NCBI GenBank assembly: GCA_021769525.1
Contig: JAETSQ010000010.1
Location: 1 to 58,430 of the forward strand
Origin: Oscillospiraceae bacterium
GTDB taxonomy: Bacteria; Bacillota; Clostridia; Oscillospirales; Ruminococcaceae
Direction: 5' to 3'
Length of the DNA: 58,430 bases
The position numbers and the translations under genes were made by a program. Of the stretch, positions 34,603 through 43,569 are shown in pieces (the stretch's first letter is position 1; every line of letters begins with the position of its first letter). The notes under the pieces are model-generated. The model had not been told where the DNA came from. It made no database searches and saw only the letters and a program-made list of their open reading frames with translations.

Positions 34603-36782
34603 TGGACGAGCTTTATCAGAAACTGGCGGAAAAGATCGAACAGACCAACAAGCAGTACGACATGGAGCGGATCGAGAAGGCCTACCAGCTGGCGAAGTGC
34701 GCCCATGAGGGGACGCTGCGCCGTTCCGGCGAGCCCTATATCGTCCATCCGGTGAGCGCCGCCATCATCCTGGTGGAGCTGGGGATGGATACCGATTCCA
34801 TCGTCGCTGCCCTCCTCCACGACGTGGTGGAGGATACGGAGGTCACCCTGGACGAGATCAAGAAGGAGTTCGGCAAGGATGTGGCCTTCCTGGTGGACGG
34901 GGTCACCAAACTGGGACGCATCCCCTTTTCCTCCAGGGAGCGCCAGCAAGCGGAGAATGTCCGCAAGATGCTGCTGGCCATGGCCCAGGATGTGCGGGTC
35001 ATCATCATCAAGCTGGCGGACCGCCTCCACAACGCCCGCACCTTCGACTCCCTCCCGGATGAGAAGCGCCGGATCAAGGCCCTGGAGACCATGGAGGTCT
35101 ATGCCCCCCTGGCCCACCGCCTGGGCATCCGGGGGGTGAAGGAGGAGCTGGAGGACATCTCCCTCAAGTACCTGGACCCCATCGCCTATGCGGACATCGA
35201 AAACCAGCTGGCCCTCCGCAAGGAGGAGCGCCAGGCCTTTTTGGAGCGCATCATCGTGCGCATCAACAAGCGCCTGGAGGAGGAGCACGTCAAGGCCCAG
35301 ATCGACGGCCGGGTGAAGAGCATCTACGGCATCTACCGCAAGGTGTATATGCAGGGCCGGAATATGGACGAGATCTACGACGTCTACGCGGTGCGGATCA
35401 TCGTGGATACCGTGCTGGAGTGCTACAACATCCTGGGCATCATCCACGATATGCTCCAGCCCATCCCCACCCGCTTCAAGGACTACATCTCCACCCCCAA
35501 GCAGAATATGTACCAGTCGCTGCACACCACCGTCATCGATAAGGAAGGAATCCCCTTCGAGGTGCAGATCCGCACCTGGGATATGCACTACACCGCCGAA
35601 TACGGCGTGGCCGCCCACTGGAAGTACAAGATCGGCCTGGAAGGAAAGGACAGCCTGGAGGAACGCCTCTCCTGGATCCGCCAGATCCTGGAGTCCCAGA
35701 AGGAATCCGACGATGTGGAGGACCTGGTAAAGTCCATCAAGACGGACATCGCCCCGGAGGAGGTCTTTGTCTTCACCCCCAAGGGGGACGTCATCACCCT
35801 GCCGGTGGACAGCACCGTCATCGACTTCGCCTACGCCATCCACTCCGAGGTGGGCAACCGGATGATCGGCGCCAAGGTGGACGGGCGGATGGTGAGCCTG
35901 GACTTCAAGGTGAAGACCGGGATGATCGTGGAGGTGCTCACCGCATCCGGGCGGGGCAGCGGCCCCAGCCGGGACTGGCTGGGCATCGTCCGCACCAGCG
36001 AGGCCCGGAACAAGATCCGCTCCTGGTTCAAAAAGGAAAAACGGGAGGAGAACATCCAGGAGGGGCGCGCCGCCCTGGATAAGGAGTTCCGCCGCAACCT
36101 CATCTCCCTCAGCGACAGCGATAAGGAGACCTTTTTGGCGGACATCGCCGCCCGCCAGCGGTTCAACAGCGTGGACGATTTCTTCGCAGCCATCGGCTAC
36201 GGCGGCCTGTCTCTCCAGAAGCTCATCCCCCGCATCCGGGAGGAATTCCAGAAGCAGTACCGCACCCCCGCTCCGGACACCCCGCAGCTGGGGAAGATCC
36301 CCCCCAGGCTCCGGCCCTCCAAGGCCTCCAGCGGGGTGATCGTGGAGGGGCTGGACGGCTGCCTTGTAAAGTTTGCCCGGTGCTGCAACCCGGTGCCGGG
36401 GGATGACATCATAGGGTTTATCACCAGGGGGTTCGGGGTCTCCATCCACAAAAGGGACTGCGCCAATGTGGTGAACGCCGATATAAGCAGCGACCGATGG
36501 GTCCACACCGAGTGGGCCACCACCGTCAAGGAGACCTTCAAATCCACCATCGACATCATCGGCAGCGACCGACAGGGCCTGCTGGCGGATGTCAGTGTGG
36601 CGCTGAGCAATATGCGGGTGCCTATCCACACCCTCATGGCCAGGGAGACAAAGGACAACCACTCCCATATCCAGGTCACCATCGGCATCAGCGACCTGGA
36701 ACAGCTGCGCAGCATCATGTCCAATCTGAAGAAGATCAGCGGGGTGGTGTCCATCCAGCGCTCCAATCAGCCTGCCGGATAA
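34602..36782 (+). CDS. relA: RelA/SpoT-type (p)ppGpp synthetase/hydrolase
   Basis: Stringent-response enzyme. The order is an HD hydrolase domain with H73-D74 (HDVVEDTEV), a synthetase domain ([41 protein letters not shown]), a TGS domain ([18 protein letters not shown]) and a C-terminal ACT domain. An intact HD pair suggests a bifunctional Rel. The 726 residues are normal. The ATG at 34602 overlaps the recJ stop; the recJ-rel-dtd order is common in Clostridia. Confidence 0.95.
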   Translation: MDELYQKLAEKIEQTNKQYDMERIEKAYQLAKCAHEGTLRRSGEPYIVHPVSAAIILVELGMDTDSIVAALLHDVVEDTEVTLDEIKKEFGKDVAFLVDGVTKLGRIPFSSRERQQAENVRKMLLAMAQDVRVIIIKLADRLHNARTFDSLPDEKRRIKALETMEVYAPLAHRLGIRGVKEELEDISLKYLDPIAYADIENQLALRKEERQAFLERIIVRINKRLEEEHVKAQIDGRVKSIYGIYRKVYMQGRNMDEIYDVYAVRIIVDTVLECYNILGIIHDMLQPIPTRFKDYISTPKQNMYQSLHTTVIDKEGIPFEVQIRTWDMHYTAEYGVAAHWKYKIGLEGKDSLEERLSWIRQILESQKESDDVEDLVKSIKTDIAPEEVFVFTPKGDVITLPVDSTVIDFAYAIHSEVGNRMIGAKVDGRMVSLDFKVKTGMIVEVLTASGRGSGPSRDWLGIVRTSEARNKIRSWFKKEKREENIQEGRAALDKEFRRNLISLSDSDKETFLADIAARQRFNSVDDFFAAIGYGGLSLQKLIPRIREEFQKQYRTPAPDTPQLGKIPPRLRPSKASSGVIVEGLDGCLVKFARCCNPVPGDDIIGFITRGFGVSIHKRDCANVVNADISSDRWVHTEWATTVKETFKSTIDIIGSDRQGLLADVSVALSNMRVPIHTLMARETKDNHSHIQVTIGISDLEQLRSIMSNLKKISGVVSIQRSNQPAG

Positions 36783-36798
36783 AAAAGGGGGGATCTCT

Positions 36799-37254
36799 AT
36801 GCGTGCGGTGATCCAGCGTGTTTCCTCCGCCTCGGTCTCCGTGGGCGGGGAGGAGCTTTCCGCCATCGGCGGGGGGCTGCTCATCCTCCTGGGGGTGACC
36901 CATGGGGACGGAGAGAAAGAATGCGATTATCTGGCCGGAAAATGTGCCGGCCTGCGCATCTTCCGGGACGACGAGGACAAAATGAACCGTTCCGTTACCG
37001 ATGTGGGGGGCGAGGTGCTGGTGGTCTCCCAGTTCACCCTGTATTCGGACTGCCGCAAGGGGAAGCGCCCCGCCTTTACTGCCGCGGCCCGGCCGGAGAC
37101 GGCCATCCCCCTCTACGAGAGGTTCGTGGAGCGGCTCCGGCAGGGAGGACTGACCGTAAAGACCGGCCGCTTCGGGGCGGATATGCAGGTCTCCCTCCTC
37201 AACGACGGCCCGGTGACCATCCTGATGGATACCGAAGAGATGATGAAGAAATAG
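36799..37254 (+). CDS. dtd: D-aminoacyl-tRNA deacylase
   Basis: Proofreading enzyme that hydrolyses D-amino acids (and glycine from tRNA-Ala) from tRNA. The 151-residue protein begins [13 protein letters not shown] and has the two active-site motifs: SQFTLYSD at 77-84 and the cross-subunit loop around [10 protein letters not shown] (87-96). It is located 16 bases after relA in the same operon. Confidence 0.96.
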   Translation: MRAVIQRVSSASVSVGGEELSAIGGGLLILLGVTHGDGEKECDYLAGKCAGLRIFRDDEDKMNRSVTDVGGEVLVVSQFTLYSDCRKGKRPAFTAAARPETAIPLYERFVERLRQGGLTVKTGRFGADMQVSLLNDGPVTILMDTEEMMKK

Positions 37255-37264
37255 GAGCCTTACA

Positions 37265-37915
37265 ATGACCATTACAGAGATCCATGCCCAGCGCACCTTT
37301 GCCGCCAACTGTTACGTGGTACAGAGCCGGGAGGGGAACGCCTTCCTGGTGGACCCAGGGGCGGAGGCGGAGAACATCATCCGGTATCTCCGGGAAAACC
37401 GGGTATCGCCCAAGATGATCCTCCTGACCCACGGGCACTTTGACCACATCGGCGCGGTGAAGGACCTCCAAAAGGAGTACCCCGGCCTGCCGGTCTACCT
37501 TTCCCAAAAGGACCAGGAGCTGCTGGAGGGAGACGACAAGACCGGGGCCCTGGCCCGGCGGTTCATCCGGGACCTGACCCCCTACGTCTTTACGGCGGAC
37601 GGATATTTCCGGGAGGGGGACGAGCTGGCGGTGGATGAACTGACGGTGCGGGTGATGGAGACACCGGGGCACACCAAGGGCTCGGTCTGCCTCTTCTGCG
37701 GCAGCACCATCTTTTCCGGGGACACCCTGTTCCGCCACGACTGCGGCCGGACCGACCTCTACGGTGGCTCCTTTCCGGAGATCTGCCGCTCCCTGGAGCG
37801 GCTGGCGGCCCTGCCGGAGGACTACACCGTCCGACCCGGCCACGACGAGATGACTTCCATCGATGAGGAGCGGGCCTGGATCCGGGACCTGCTGGAGAAA
37901 TACCCATGCAGGTGA
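37265..37915 (+). CDS. MBL-fold metallo-hydrolase, glyoxalase II-like
   Basis: A 216-residue metallo-beta-lactamase-fold hydrolase with the binuclear metal motif HGHFDH (H56, H58, D60, H61), GHTKGS and GDTLF. Small proteins of this subgroup are annotated as hydroxyacylglutathione hydrolase-like, but the substrate is unknown in organisms lacking glutathione. It overlaps hemZ by ten bases. Confidence 0.9.
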   Translation: MTITEIHAQRTFAANCYVVQSREGNAFLVDPGAEAENIIRYLRENRVSPKMILLTHGHFDHIGAVKDLQKEYPGLPVYLSQKDQELLEGDDKTGALARRFIRDLTPYVFTADGYFREGDELAVDELTVRVMETPGHTKGSVCLFCGSTIFSGDTLFRHDCGRTDLYGGSFPEICRSLERLAALPEDYTVRPGHDEMTSIDEERAWIRDLLEKYPCR

Positions 37916-39357
37916 TCCTTTCGCCCCAGGACCAGAGGGACCTTCACTACGAGATCGAATGCATCCTGCGGATGTTCCTGCCCCAGGCGCGCATCCGCTT
38001 CGGCCAGGAGGAAGAGGCCGGCCCGGAAACGGTGCGCGTCGTCACCGGCGCGGGGGCGGGGACCGAGAACCGGGTCACCCTCACCCTCCCGGACTTTTCC
38101 GGGACCGAGAGCGAGCCCGCCGGCGGCAGCCGCAGGGACACCGAGGCCTCGGTCTGCCGGTGCCTCTACCGGCTGCTGACCCGCGCCACCGGCAAGAAGA
38201 TCGCCTGGGGGGTGCTTACCGGCATCCGGCCGGTGAAGCTGGTGCGGGAGCTTCGGGAACAGGGGATGGAGGAGGAAGCGATCTCCAGGCGCTTTACCGA
38301 GCGGTATCTCACCGCGCCGGAAAAAGCCGCCCTCTGCCTCCACACCGACCGGGTCCAGCAGGCGGCGATCCAAAGGGCCGAGAAGAAGGGCTACAGCCTT
38401 TACATTTCCATCCCCTTCTGTCCCTCCCGGTGCGGCTACTGCTCCTTTGTCTCCCATTCCATCGAAAAGACCCGCAGGCTGATACCGGAGTACCTGGAGA
38501 AGCTGGAGGAAGAGCTGGAGCACACCGCCGCCATTGCCCAGGAAAAGGGCCTGGTGCTCCAGACCGTCTATATGGGGGGCGGCACCCCCACCGTGCTGGA
38601 GCCGGAGCAGCTCCGCCGCCTGCTGGGGAAGGTGGAGCGGTGCTTTGACCGCTCCCGCTGCATGGAATTTACGGTGGAGGCCGGCCGGCCGGACACCATT
38701 ACCAAGGAGAAGCTGGAGGCGCTGGCCGAAAGCGGAGTGGACCGGATCAGCGTCAATCCCCAGACCCTCAACGACCGGGTGCTGGAGGCGGTGGGCCGCA
38801 GACACACTGCCGCGGATTTCTTCCGGGCCTACGAACTTGCAAAGTCATTTCCCTTTACAGCAGTGAATGTGGACCTCATCGCGGGGCTCACCGGGGATAC
38901 ACCGGATTCCTTCCGGCATACACTGGAGCAGGTGATCTCCCTGGAGCCGGAGAATATCACCGTCCACTCCCTGACGATGAAGCGCGCCGCAGATATGATC
39001 GGCGAGAAGGAGCAGCGGCTGGCGGGGGTCTCCCAGGTGGGGGCGATGGTGGACCATTCCCAGCGGGCCCTGGCCCAGGCGGGATACCGGCCCTACTACC
39101 TTTACCGCCAGAAGAGCACGGTGGACAGCCTGGAGAACGTGGGCTTCTGCAAGGGGGACACCCTCTGCCTTTACAATATCTACATCATGGACGAGACCCA
39201 CACCATCCTCTCGGTGGGGGGCGGCGGGGTCACAAAGGTGGTGCTCCCCGGCAACCGCATCGAGCGCATCTTCAATTACAAGTACCCTTATGAATATATC
39301 AGCCGCTTTCCGGTGATGCTGGAACGGAAGGACGCGCTGCGGAACTTCCCCCTGTGA
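37906..39357 (+). CDS. hemZ: Coproporphyrinogen dehydrogenase-like radical SAM protein HemZ
   Basis: Radical SAM enzyme of the HemN/HemZ group. The cluster motif C172-x3-C176-x2-C179 (CPSRCGYCS) is present, with MGGGTPTVLEPEQL downstream. An N-terminal domain of about 160 residues is typical of the clostridial HemZ form. Total length is 483. No other heme genes are in the window, so a heme role is not demonstrated. The start overlaps the MBL gene, which suggests coupled translation. Confidence 0.9.
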   Translation: MQVILSPQDQRDLHYEIECILRMFLPQARIRFGQEEEAGPETVRVVTGAGAGTENRVTLTLPDFSGTESEPAGGSRRDTEASVCRCLYRLLTRATGKKIAWGVLTGIRPVKLVRELREQGMEEEAISRRFTERYLTAPEKAALCLHTDRVQQAAIQRAEKKGYSLYISIPFCPSRCGYCSFVSHSIEKTRRLIPEYLEKLEEELEHTAAIAQEKGLVLQTVYMGGGTPTVLEPEQLRRLLGKVERCFDRSRCMEFTVEAGRPDTITKEKLEALAESGVDRISVNPQTLNDRVLEAVGRRHTAADFFRAYELAKSFPFTAVNVDLIAGLTGDTPDSFRHTLEQVISLEPENITVHSLTMKRAADMIGEKEQRLAGVSQVGAMVDHSQRALAQAGYRPYYLYRQKSTVDSLENVGFCKGDTLCLYNIYIMDETHTILSVGGGGVTKVVLPGNRIERIFNYKYPYEYISRFPVMLERKDALRNFPL

Positions 39358-39421
39358 ACCGACTGCGTGTGACCGCGCATGGCAGTAAATGATACAGAAA
39401 ATTTTAAGGAGGTCATTCTTT

Positions 39422-39841
39422 ATGGCAGCATTGGACGATCTGATGAGCAAGGCGAGAGAGCTGGCGGATACCGTGGGCAAGGCCACCGGGGAGCTGGTGG
39501 ACGATTCCAGGGTGAAGCTCCAGGAGCTGAAGCTCTCCTCCGAGCTGAAGGACGCCTATGAGCGCCTGGGCTCGGTGATCTACGACAGCATCAAAAACGG
39601 CACCGAAAACCAGTCCCTGGTGGACCTGGTGGTGGGGGAGATCGACCAGATCCGGGAGAACATGGAGAAGCTGAAGGCCTCCAGGTGCACCTCGGACGCG
39701 GTGGAGCGGTACTGCCCCCAGTGCGGCACCACCAACGGCAAGGATGCGGTCTACTGCTCCCGGTGCGGCGCGCCCCTTTCCATGGCGGTCCCGGAGACCC
39801 CGGCGGAGGCCGCTCCCGCCCCCGCAGAAGAGGAGAACTGA
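39422..39841 (+). CDS. Small helical protein with C-terminal zinc ribbon
   Basis: A 139-residue protein. An N-terminal amphipathic helical region (MAALDDLMSKARELADTVGK and onward to residue 90) is followed by a zinc ribbon, CPQCGTTN..CSRCGAP, and an Ala/Pro/Glu tail. Function is unknown; similar small zinc-ribbon proteins are common in Clostridia. The ATG at 39422 follows TAAGGAGG; the in-frame ATG at 39389 has no site. Confidence 0.75.
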   Translation: MAALDDLMSKARELADTVGKATGELVDDSRVKLQELKLSSELKDAYERLGSVIYDSIKNGTENQSLVDLVVGEIDQIRENMEKLKASRCTSDAVERYCPQCGTTNGKDAVYCSRCGAPLSMAVPETPAEAAPAPAEEEN

Positions 39842-39880
39842 TTTTTTCCGGTTTTCCCTGGTTTTTTGGGAGCGTCTGAT

Positions 39881-39930
39881 TGCGCAGATCGTAAGTCGAT
39901 TTACTGCGTTGTAAGGACTTTGGCCGCTTT
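39881..39930 (+). repeat. Family D dispersed repeat, copy 2
   Basis: Matches 9062-9110 (GCGCAGATC, TTACTGCGTTG, GGACTTTGGCCGCT) and runs directly into the family A copy that follows, suggesting D and A are modules of one composite element. Confidence 0.55.
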
Positions 39931-40006
39931 TCTTTTTGCTTCTTTTTCTTTTCCCGTGAAAAGAAAAAGAAGGCGGGGCTGGGCGGCAGCCCAGATTAGC
40001 TTAAAT
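39928..40006 (+). repeat. Family A repeat, complete two-hairpin copy
   Basis: Hairpin 1 arms CTTCTTTTTCTTTTC (39939-39953) and GAAAAGAAAAAGAAG (39958-39972), then CTGGGC-GGCA-GCCCAG and AGATTAGCTTAAA. Confidence 0.8.
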
Positions 40007-40134
40007 TTCGGGGTTTCCGCCGCTTTTGGAGATGGTCCATGGCGGCGGAACCGCCCCGCAGGCCGCTTTTTACCAGATTATCCCAGCTTAAATATTGCCA
40101 AACCATGAAAAAATCATAAAAATCATAAAAGTAC
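40007..40134. other. Intergenic stretch, hairpin only
   Basis: No gene seen. A 9-bp inverted repeat TTCCGCCGC (40015-40023) with GCGGCGGAA (40042-40050) is followed 16 bases later by TTTTT; it is a poor terminator candidate. Confidence 0.4.
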
Positions 40135-40163
40135 TTGCAAACCATGGCCTTATCAGTTAGAAT
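40135..40163 (+). promoter_or_regulatory. Promoter of the mazG-hup cluster
   Basis: TTGCAA (40135-40140), 17-base spacer, TAGAAT (40158-40163). Confidence 0.55.
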
Positions 40164-40235
40164 AGTAAAAGCGTCAGGGGCGGCCCCGTGTTTCGGGGCG
40201 TCGTCCGGGACCACATCCCAACAAGGAGGAGCGGC

Positions 40236-41057
40236 ATGGAAGGGTTTACCATAAAGGACCGTTACGGCATGGATGACCTTCTGAAGATCATGGAGCTTCT
40301 CCGGGGTGAGGGAGGGTGTGTCTGGGACCGGGAGCAGGACCACCACACCATCCGCAACAATTTTATCGAGGAGACCTACGAGGCGGTGGAGGCCATCGAC
40401 CGGAACGACCCGGTCCTCCTGCGGGAGGAACTGGGGGACGTTCTGCTGCAGGTGGTGTTCCACGCCAGGATGGAGGAAGAAGCCGGGCGTTTTTCCTTTT
40501 CCGATGTCTGCGACGGCATCTGCAAAAAGCTGGTGTACCGCCATCCCCATGTTTTTGGGGACGTGACGGTGGAAAACTCCGGCCAGGTGCTGGAAAACTG
40601 GGACAGGCTCAAAAAGGCGGAGAAGCACCAGGAGACCGCGGCCAGCACGCTGGAAGCCGTTTCGCGGGCGCTGCCCGCCCTGGTGAGGGCCGCCAAGGTG
40701 CAGAAGCGCGCGGGAAAGGTCGGCTTTGAGTATCCGGAGCTCTCCGACGCGCTGGCGGACCTGCGCAGCGAGGTGGCGGAGCTGGAGGAAGCCTTATCCA
40801 AGAAAGATGAGGACGGTATCCTTGAGGAAGTGGGGGACGTGCTGTTTTCTGCGGCAAACGTTTCCCGCCTTGTAAAAGCGGACCCGGAGGAAGCGCTGAC
40901 CCGCTCTACGGACAAGTTTGTCCGGCGTTTTGCGAGTATGGAACAGGCAGCAATGAAAAATGGGATAGAATTGACCGGCTGTACCATCGAGGAACTCAAT
41001 GACCTTTGGCAGGAAGCCAAGAAAGAAGAAAAATCTATTGGAGGTATTCTGAAATGA
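40236..41057 (+). CDS. mazG: Nucleoside triphosphate pyrophosphohydrolase MazG
   Basis: House-cleaning enzyme converting NTPs or dNTPs to monophosphates. The 273-residue protein has the two tandem MazG domains: GGCVWDREQDHHTIRNNFIEET with EELGDVLLQVVFHARMEEE, and a second ExxE repeat (ELEEALSKKD, EEVGDVLFSAANVSR). The ATG at 40236 follows AAGGAGGAG. Bacillus YabN carries an extra methylase-like domain that is absent here. It overlaps hup by ATGA. Confidence 0.94.
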   Translation: MEGFTIKDRYGMDDLLKIMELLRGEGGCVWDREQDHHTIRNNFIEETYEAVEAIDRNDPVLLREELGDVLLQVVFHARMEEEAGRFSFSDVCDGICKKLVYRHPHVFGDVTVENSGQVLENWDRLKKAEKHQETAASTLEAVSRALPALVRAAKVQKRAGKVGFEYPELSDALADLRSEVAELEEALSKKDEDGILEEVGDVLFSAANVSRLVKADPEEALTRSTDKFVRRFASMEQAAMKNGIELTGCTIEELNDLWQEAKKEEKSIGGILK

Positions 41058-41326
41058 CAAAAGTTGAACTGGTGAGCGCTGTGGCTGAAAAGACCGGCCT
41101 GTCCAAAAAGGACAGCGAAAAGGCGGTAGCCGCTGTTTTCGCTTCCATCACCGAGGGCCTCAAGAAGGGCGAGAAGCTCTCCCTGGTGGGCTTTGGCACC
41201 TTTATGGTGAAGGAGCGCGCCGCCCGTCCCGGTGTCAATCCCCGCACCAAGGAGCCCATCACCATCGCCGCGTCCCGGACCCCGACCTTCAAGGCCGGAC
41301 AGGCTCTTAAGGATGCCATCAAATAA
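41054..41326 (+). CDS. hup: HU family DNA-binding protein
   Basis: Nucleoid protein that bends DNA. The 90 residues show the HU signature GFGTFMVKERAARPGVNPRT and the beta-arm with conserved NPRTKEPI. TTGGAGG lies inside the end of mazG. A terminator follows, so mazG-hup may form one unit. Its insertion between mazG and rqcP differs from the Bacillus yab order. Confidence 0.96.
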   Translation: MTKVELVSAVAEKTGLSKKDSEKAVAAVFASITEGLKKGEKLSLVGFGTFMVKERAARPGVNPRTKEPITIAASRTPTFKAGQALKDAIK

Positions 41327-41345
41327 AAAGCCGTTTTTCCGGGGA

Positions 41346-41375
41346 GCTGGCGCAGGTCTGTGCCAGCCCCTTTTT
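41346..41375 (+). terminator. Intrinsic terminator after hup
   Basis: Arms GCTGGCGCA (41346-41354) and TGTGCCAGC (41359-41367) then CCCTTTTT. Confidence 0.8.
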
Positions 41376-41401
41376 GCGTAGCGCGGAAAGGAGCGTGTAT
41401 C

Positions 41402-41647
41402 ATGCGTTTGGATAAGTACCTGAAGGTCTCCCGCATCATCAAGCGCAGGACGGTGGCAAACGAGGCCTGCGACGCCCAGCGGGTGCTGGTAAACGGCAAG
41501 GCCGCGCGGGCCTCCTATGAGGTGAAGCTGGGGGACCGCATCGAGGTAAACCTGGGCCAGAAGCCCCTGGTCATCCAGGTGACGGCCCTCAGCGAGGTCA
41601 CCACCAAGGACAGCGCCTCCCAGAATTACACCATCCTGGAAGGGTAG
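41402..41647 (+). CDS. rqcP: S4-domain RNA-binding protein RqcP (YabO)
   Basis: An 81-residue S4-domain protein. In Bacillus the homologue assists RqcH in adding alanine tails to stalled nascent chains on 50S subunits. MRLDKYLKVSRIIKRRTVAN followed by AQRVLVNGKAAR is the S4 signature. AAAGGAG lies upstream. It holds the conserved place after mazG. Confidence 0.93.
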   Translation: MRLDKYLKVSRIIKRRTVANEACDAQRVLVNGKAARASYEVKLGDRIEVNLGQKPLVIQVTALSEVTTKDSASQNYTILEG

Positions 41648-41651
41648 GCGC

Positions 41652-41681
41652 GGTCTATTTCCGGTCCCTCCCGCATAAGTT
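41652..41681 (+). promoter_or_regulatory. Possible sigma-E promoter before yabP
   Basis: GGTCTATT (41652-41659), 14-base spacer, CATAAGTT (41674-41681). The layout is the same as the better site before spoIIIAA, but the -10 match is only partial. Confidence 0.35.
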
Positions 41682-41759
41682 ATTCCTGTAGCCCTGGGGG
41701 AGCTTTTCTCCGGGGCGGCCAGGAATCGGACAACACCCGGATCAAATGGGAGGAAGACA

Positions 41760-42035
41760 ATGGAAACGAAACAGCTGACCGTACCCCACAACATCATTAT
41801 CGAGGACCGGAAGAATGTGACCATCAGCGGCGTTACCGATGTGGAGAGCTTTGACGAGGAGACGGTGGTGCTGATGACCGACCTGGGGGAGCTGGTGATC
41901 AAGGGCTTCGGGCTGCACATCAGCAAGATCGACGTGGTATCCGGGGACCTCGCCCTGGAGGGGGAGATCTACAACATCGGCTACAGCGACGCCCAGGCCT
42001 CCGGCGGCGGGCTCCTGAGCCGCCTCTTCCGCTGA
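41760..42035 (+). CDS. yabP: Sporulation protein YabP
   Basis: A 91-residue YabP/YqfC-family protein, made during sporulation in Bacillus. The family pattern is clear: HNIIIEDRKNVTISGVTDVE, then VVLMTDLGELVIKGFGLHI and LSRLF at the end. GGGAGGA lies upstream. yabQ follows after ten bases. A sigma-E-like promoter precedes it. Confidence 0.93.
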   Translation: METKQLTVPHNIIIEDRKNVTISGVTDVESFDEETVVLMTDLGELVIKGFGLHISKIDVVSGDLALEGEIYNIGYSDAQASGGGLLSRLFR

Positions 42036-42045
42036 GGGGGCCGTC

Positions 42046-42585
42046 ATGGCCATCACCATCACCCAGCAGACCGCGGTCTTTTTTCACTCCCTCCTCCTGG
42101 GGGTGGCGCTGGGCTGCTTTTACGATCTCTTCCGCATCACCCGCATCGCCTTTATCATCCCCGCCCTGCTGGTATTGGTGGAGGACCTGCTCTTTTTCCT
42201 CTTTTCCAGCATCGTCCTCTTCGGCTTTATGCTGGAGAACAGCTACGGACAGATCCGGTGGTTCATCCTCCTGGGGATGGTGCTGGGGTGGGTGATCTAT
42301 TACTTCACCGCCGGGAGCCTGGTGATGAAGTGCTCGGCCCAGATCATCGCCGCCGTCCGCAGGGTGCTGGCCTTTTTGTGGAGGCCTTTCGCCTGGGCGG
42401 GGCGCAAATGCTCCGCTGCCGTAACTTTTTTGGAAAAAAGAGGCGCGAATCTTGTCCTTGGGGCAAAAACCGGCTTGAAATCCACCCTCGTTATGATGTA
42501 TAATAAGAAAAATCCCAGAGGCCATAGGTCTCTGGAGCTGCAAGAGGACGGTGAGGGAAATGGGGAGAAAGAGCGAGAGATCTAA
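42046..42585 (+). CDS. yabQ: Spore cortex biosynthesis protein YabQ
   Basis: Membrane protein needed for spore cortex formation in Bacillus. The 179-residue product has about four helices in its first 105 residues, with the family motif LGVALGCFYDLFRITR, and a basic, low-complexity tail. It overlaps divIC, which starts within its end. Confidence 0.9.
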   Translation: MAITITQQTAVFFHSLLLGVALGCFYDLFRITRIAFIIPALLVLVEDLLFFLFSSIVLFGFMLENSYGQIRWFILLGMVLGWVIYYFTAGSLVMKCSAQIIAAVRRVLAFLWRPFAWAGRKCSAAVTFLEKRGANLVLGAKTGLKSTLVMMYNKKNPRGHRSLELQEDGEGNGEKEREI

Positions 42586-42859
42586 TCCGTTTTCCATCAA
42601 TTCCCTGCTGAAATACGCCTGTTTTTTCCTCACCATCCTGTTCGCCGTCTATTTTGTAAAGACCAAGCTGGATATTGTGGATATGCGGCAGCAGCTGGTG
42701 GCGATGGAAGAGCAGGTGGAGCTGCAGCGTTTGAAGAACAAGGACGCGGAGCTCTCCCTCCGGGAGGACGAAAAGACCATTGAGCGTACCGCCCGTGAAA
42801 AGCTGGACTATGTCCACCCGGATGAGCGCATCTTCGTGGATATTTCCGGCACAAACTAG
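42560..42859 (+). CDS. divIC: Septum formation initiator DivIC
   Basis: Bitopic divisome protein of the FtsB/DivIC family. It has a basic N terminus, one helix (about residues 20-37: YACFFLTILFAVYFV), a short coiled coil (MRQQLVAMEEQVELQRLKN) and the family tail AREKLDYVHPDERIF. The start is uncertain: ATG 42560 and GTG 42551 are both in frame with weak sites. Position after yabQ is conserved in Firmicutes. Confidence 0.9.
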   Translation: MGRKSERSNPFSINSLLKYACFFLTILFAVYFVKTKLDIVDMRQQLVAMEEQVELQRLKNKDAELSLREDEKTIERTAREKLDYVHPDERIFVDISGTN

Positions 42860-42899
42860 GTCCTGAAAGACAGATTTTGAGCGTGTGGGAGGAACAGAT

Positions 42900-43361
42900 T
42901 TGGTAGCGGTAGGAGACATTATTGCCGGCAAGGTCGCCAAGGTGACCAACTACGGGGCGTTTGTGGATCTGGCCGGGGGCGGCTCCGGGATGATCCATAT
43001 TTCCGAGGTCGCCAACACCTACGTAAAGGACATCAGCGATTATTTACAGGTGGGCGAGGAGGTCACGGTAAAGGTCATCGGCATCAACGAGGCGGGGAAG
43101 GTGAGCCTTTCCATCAAGGAGACGATGCAGAAGGGACCCCAGCAGAGCCAGGGGCCGCGGCGGGAAGGCGGCGGCAAGCCCCAGCGGAGCGGGTATCCGC
43201 CCCGCACCTGGAGCCGTCCGGCGCCCCCTCCCAGCACGGGGGACGCCTTTGAGGATATGCTCAGCCGCTACAAGCGCTCCAGCGATGACCGGATGAGCGA
43301 CCTGAAAAAGGTGCTGGATACCCGCCGGGGCAGCGCCAACCGCCGCTCCCGGTCCAAATAA
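42900..43361 (+). CDS. S1 RNA-binding domain protein (YabR-like)
   Basis: A 153-residue protein. An N-terminal S1 domain (residues 1-72: GDIIAGKVAKVTNYGAFVDL, GMIHISEVANTYV, VGEEVTVKVIGINEAGKVSLSIK) is followed by a basic, Gly/Pro/Arg-rich tail. It matches Bacillus YabR in sequence and position. The TTG at 42900 follows TGGGAGGA; an in-frame start further up overlaps that site. Confidence 0.88.
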   Translation: MVAVGDIIAGKVAKVTNYGAFVDLAGGGSGMIHISEVANTYVKDISDYLQVGEEVTVKVIGINEAGKVSLSIKETMQKGPQQSQGPRREGGGKPQRSGYPPRTWSRPAPPPSTGDAFEDMLSRYKRSSDDRMSDLKKVLDTRRGSANRRSRSK

Positions 43362-43376
43362 GCTAGGAAAAACAGG

Positions 43377-43569
43377 GGCCGATTCCGCTCGGCCTCAGCT
43401 TGTCGAAAAAGTTTTTTCGACAAGCTGAGGCCCGCCGCGACCGGCGGGGTTATCCGCTCGTTTCACTCGCTCTACGCGAAAAGAGGGGCTTGTCGCCCCC
43501 CTTTTCACACTTTTTCCCCCGTGGGTGCGCAAGCCACTGCTCCTGAAATAAGATTTCTCTACAGCCTGG
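43377..43569 (+). repeat. Palindromic insertion that interrupts a duplicated terminator (family F)
   Basis: Begins with a terminator-like hairpin GGCCGATTCCGCTCGGCC (43377-43394) that lacks a T-run. An 18-bp perfect inverted repeat overlaps its end (CCTCAGCTTGTCGAAAAA 43393-43410 with its complement at 43413-43430). About 140 bases with no gene follow, up to a second, intact terminator copy. Confidence 0.6.
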
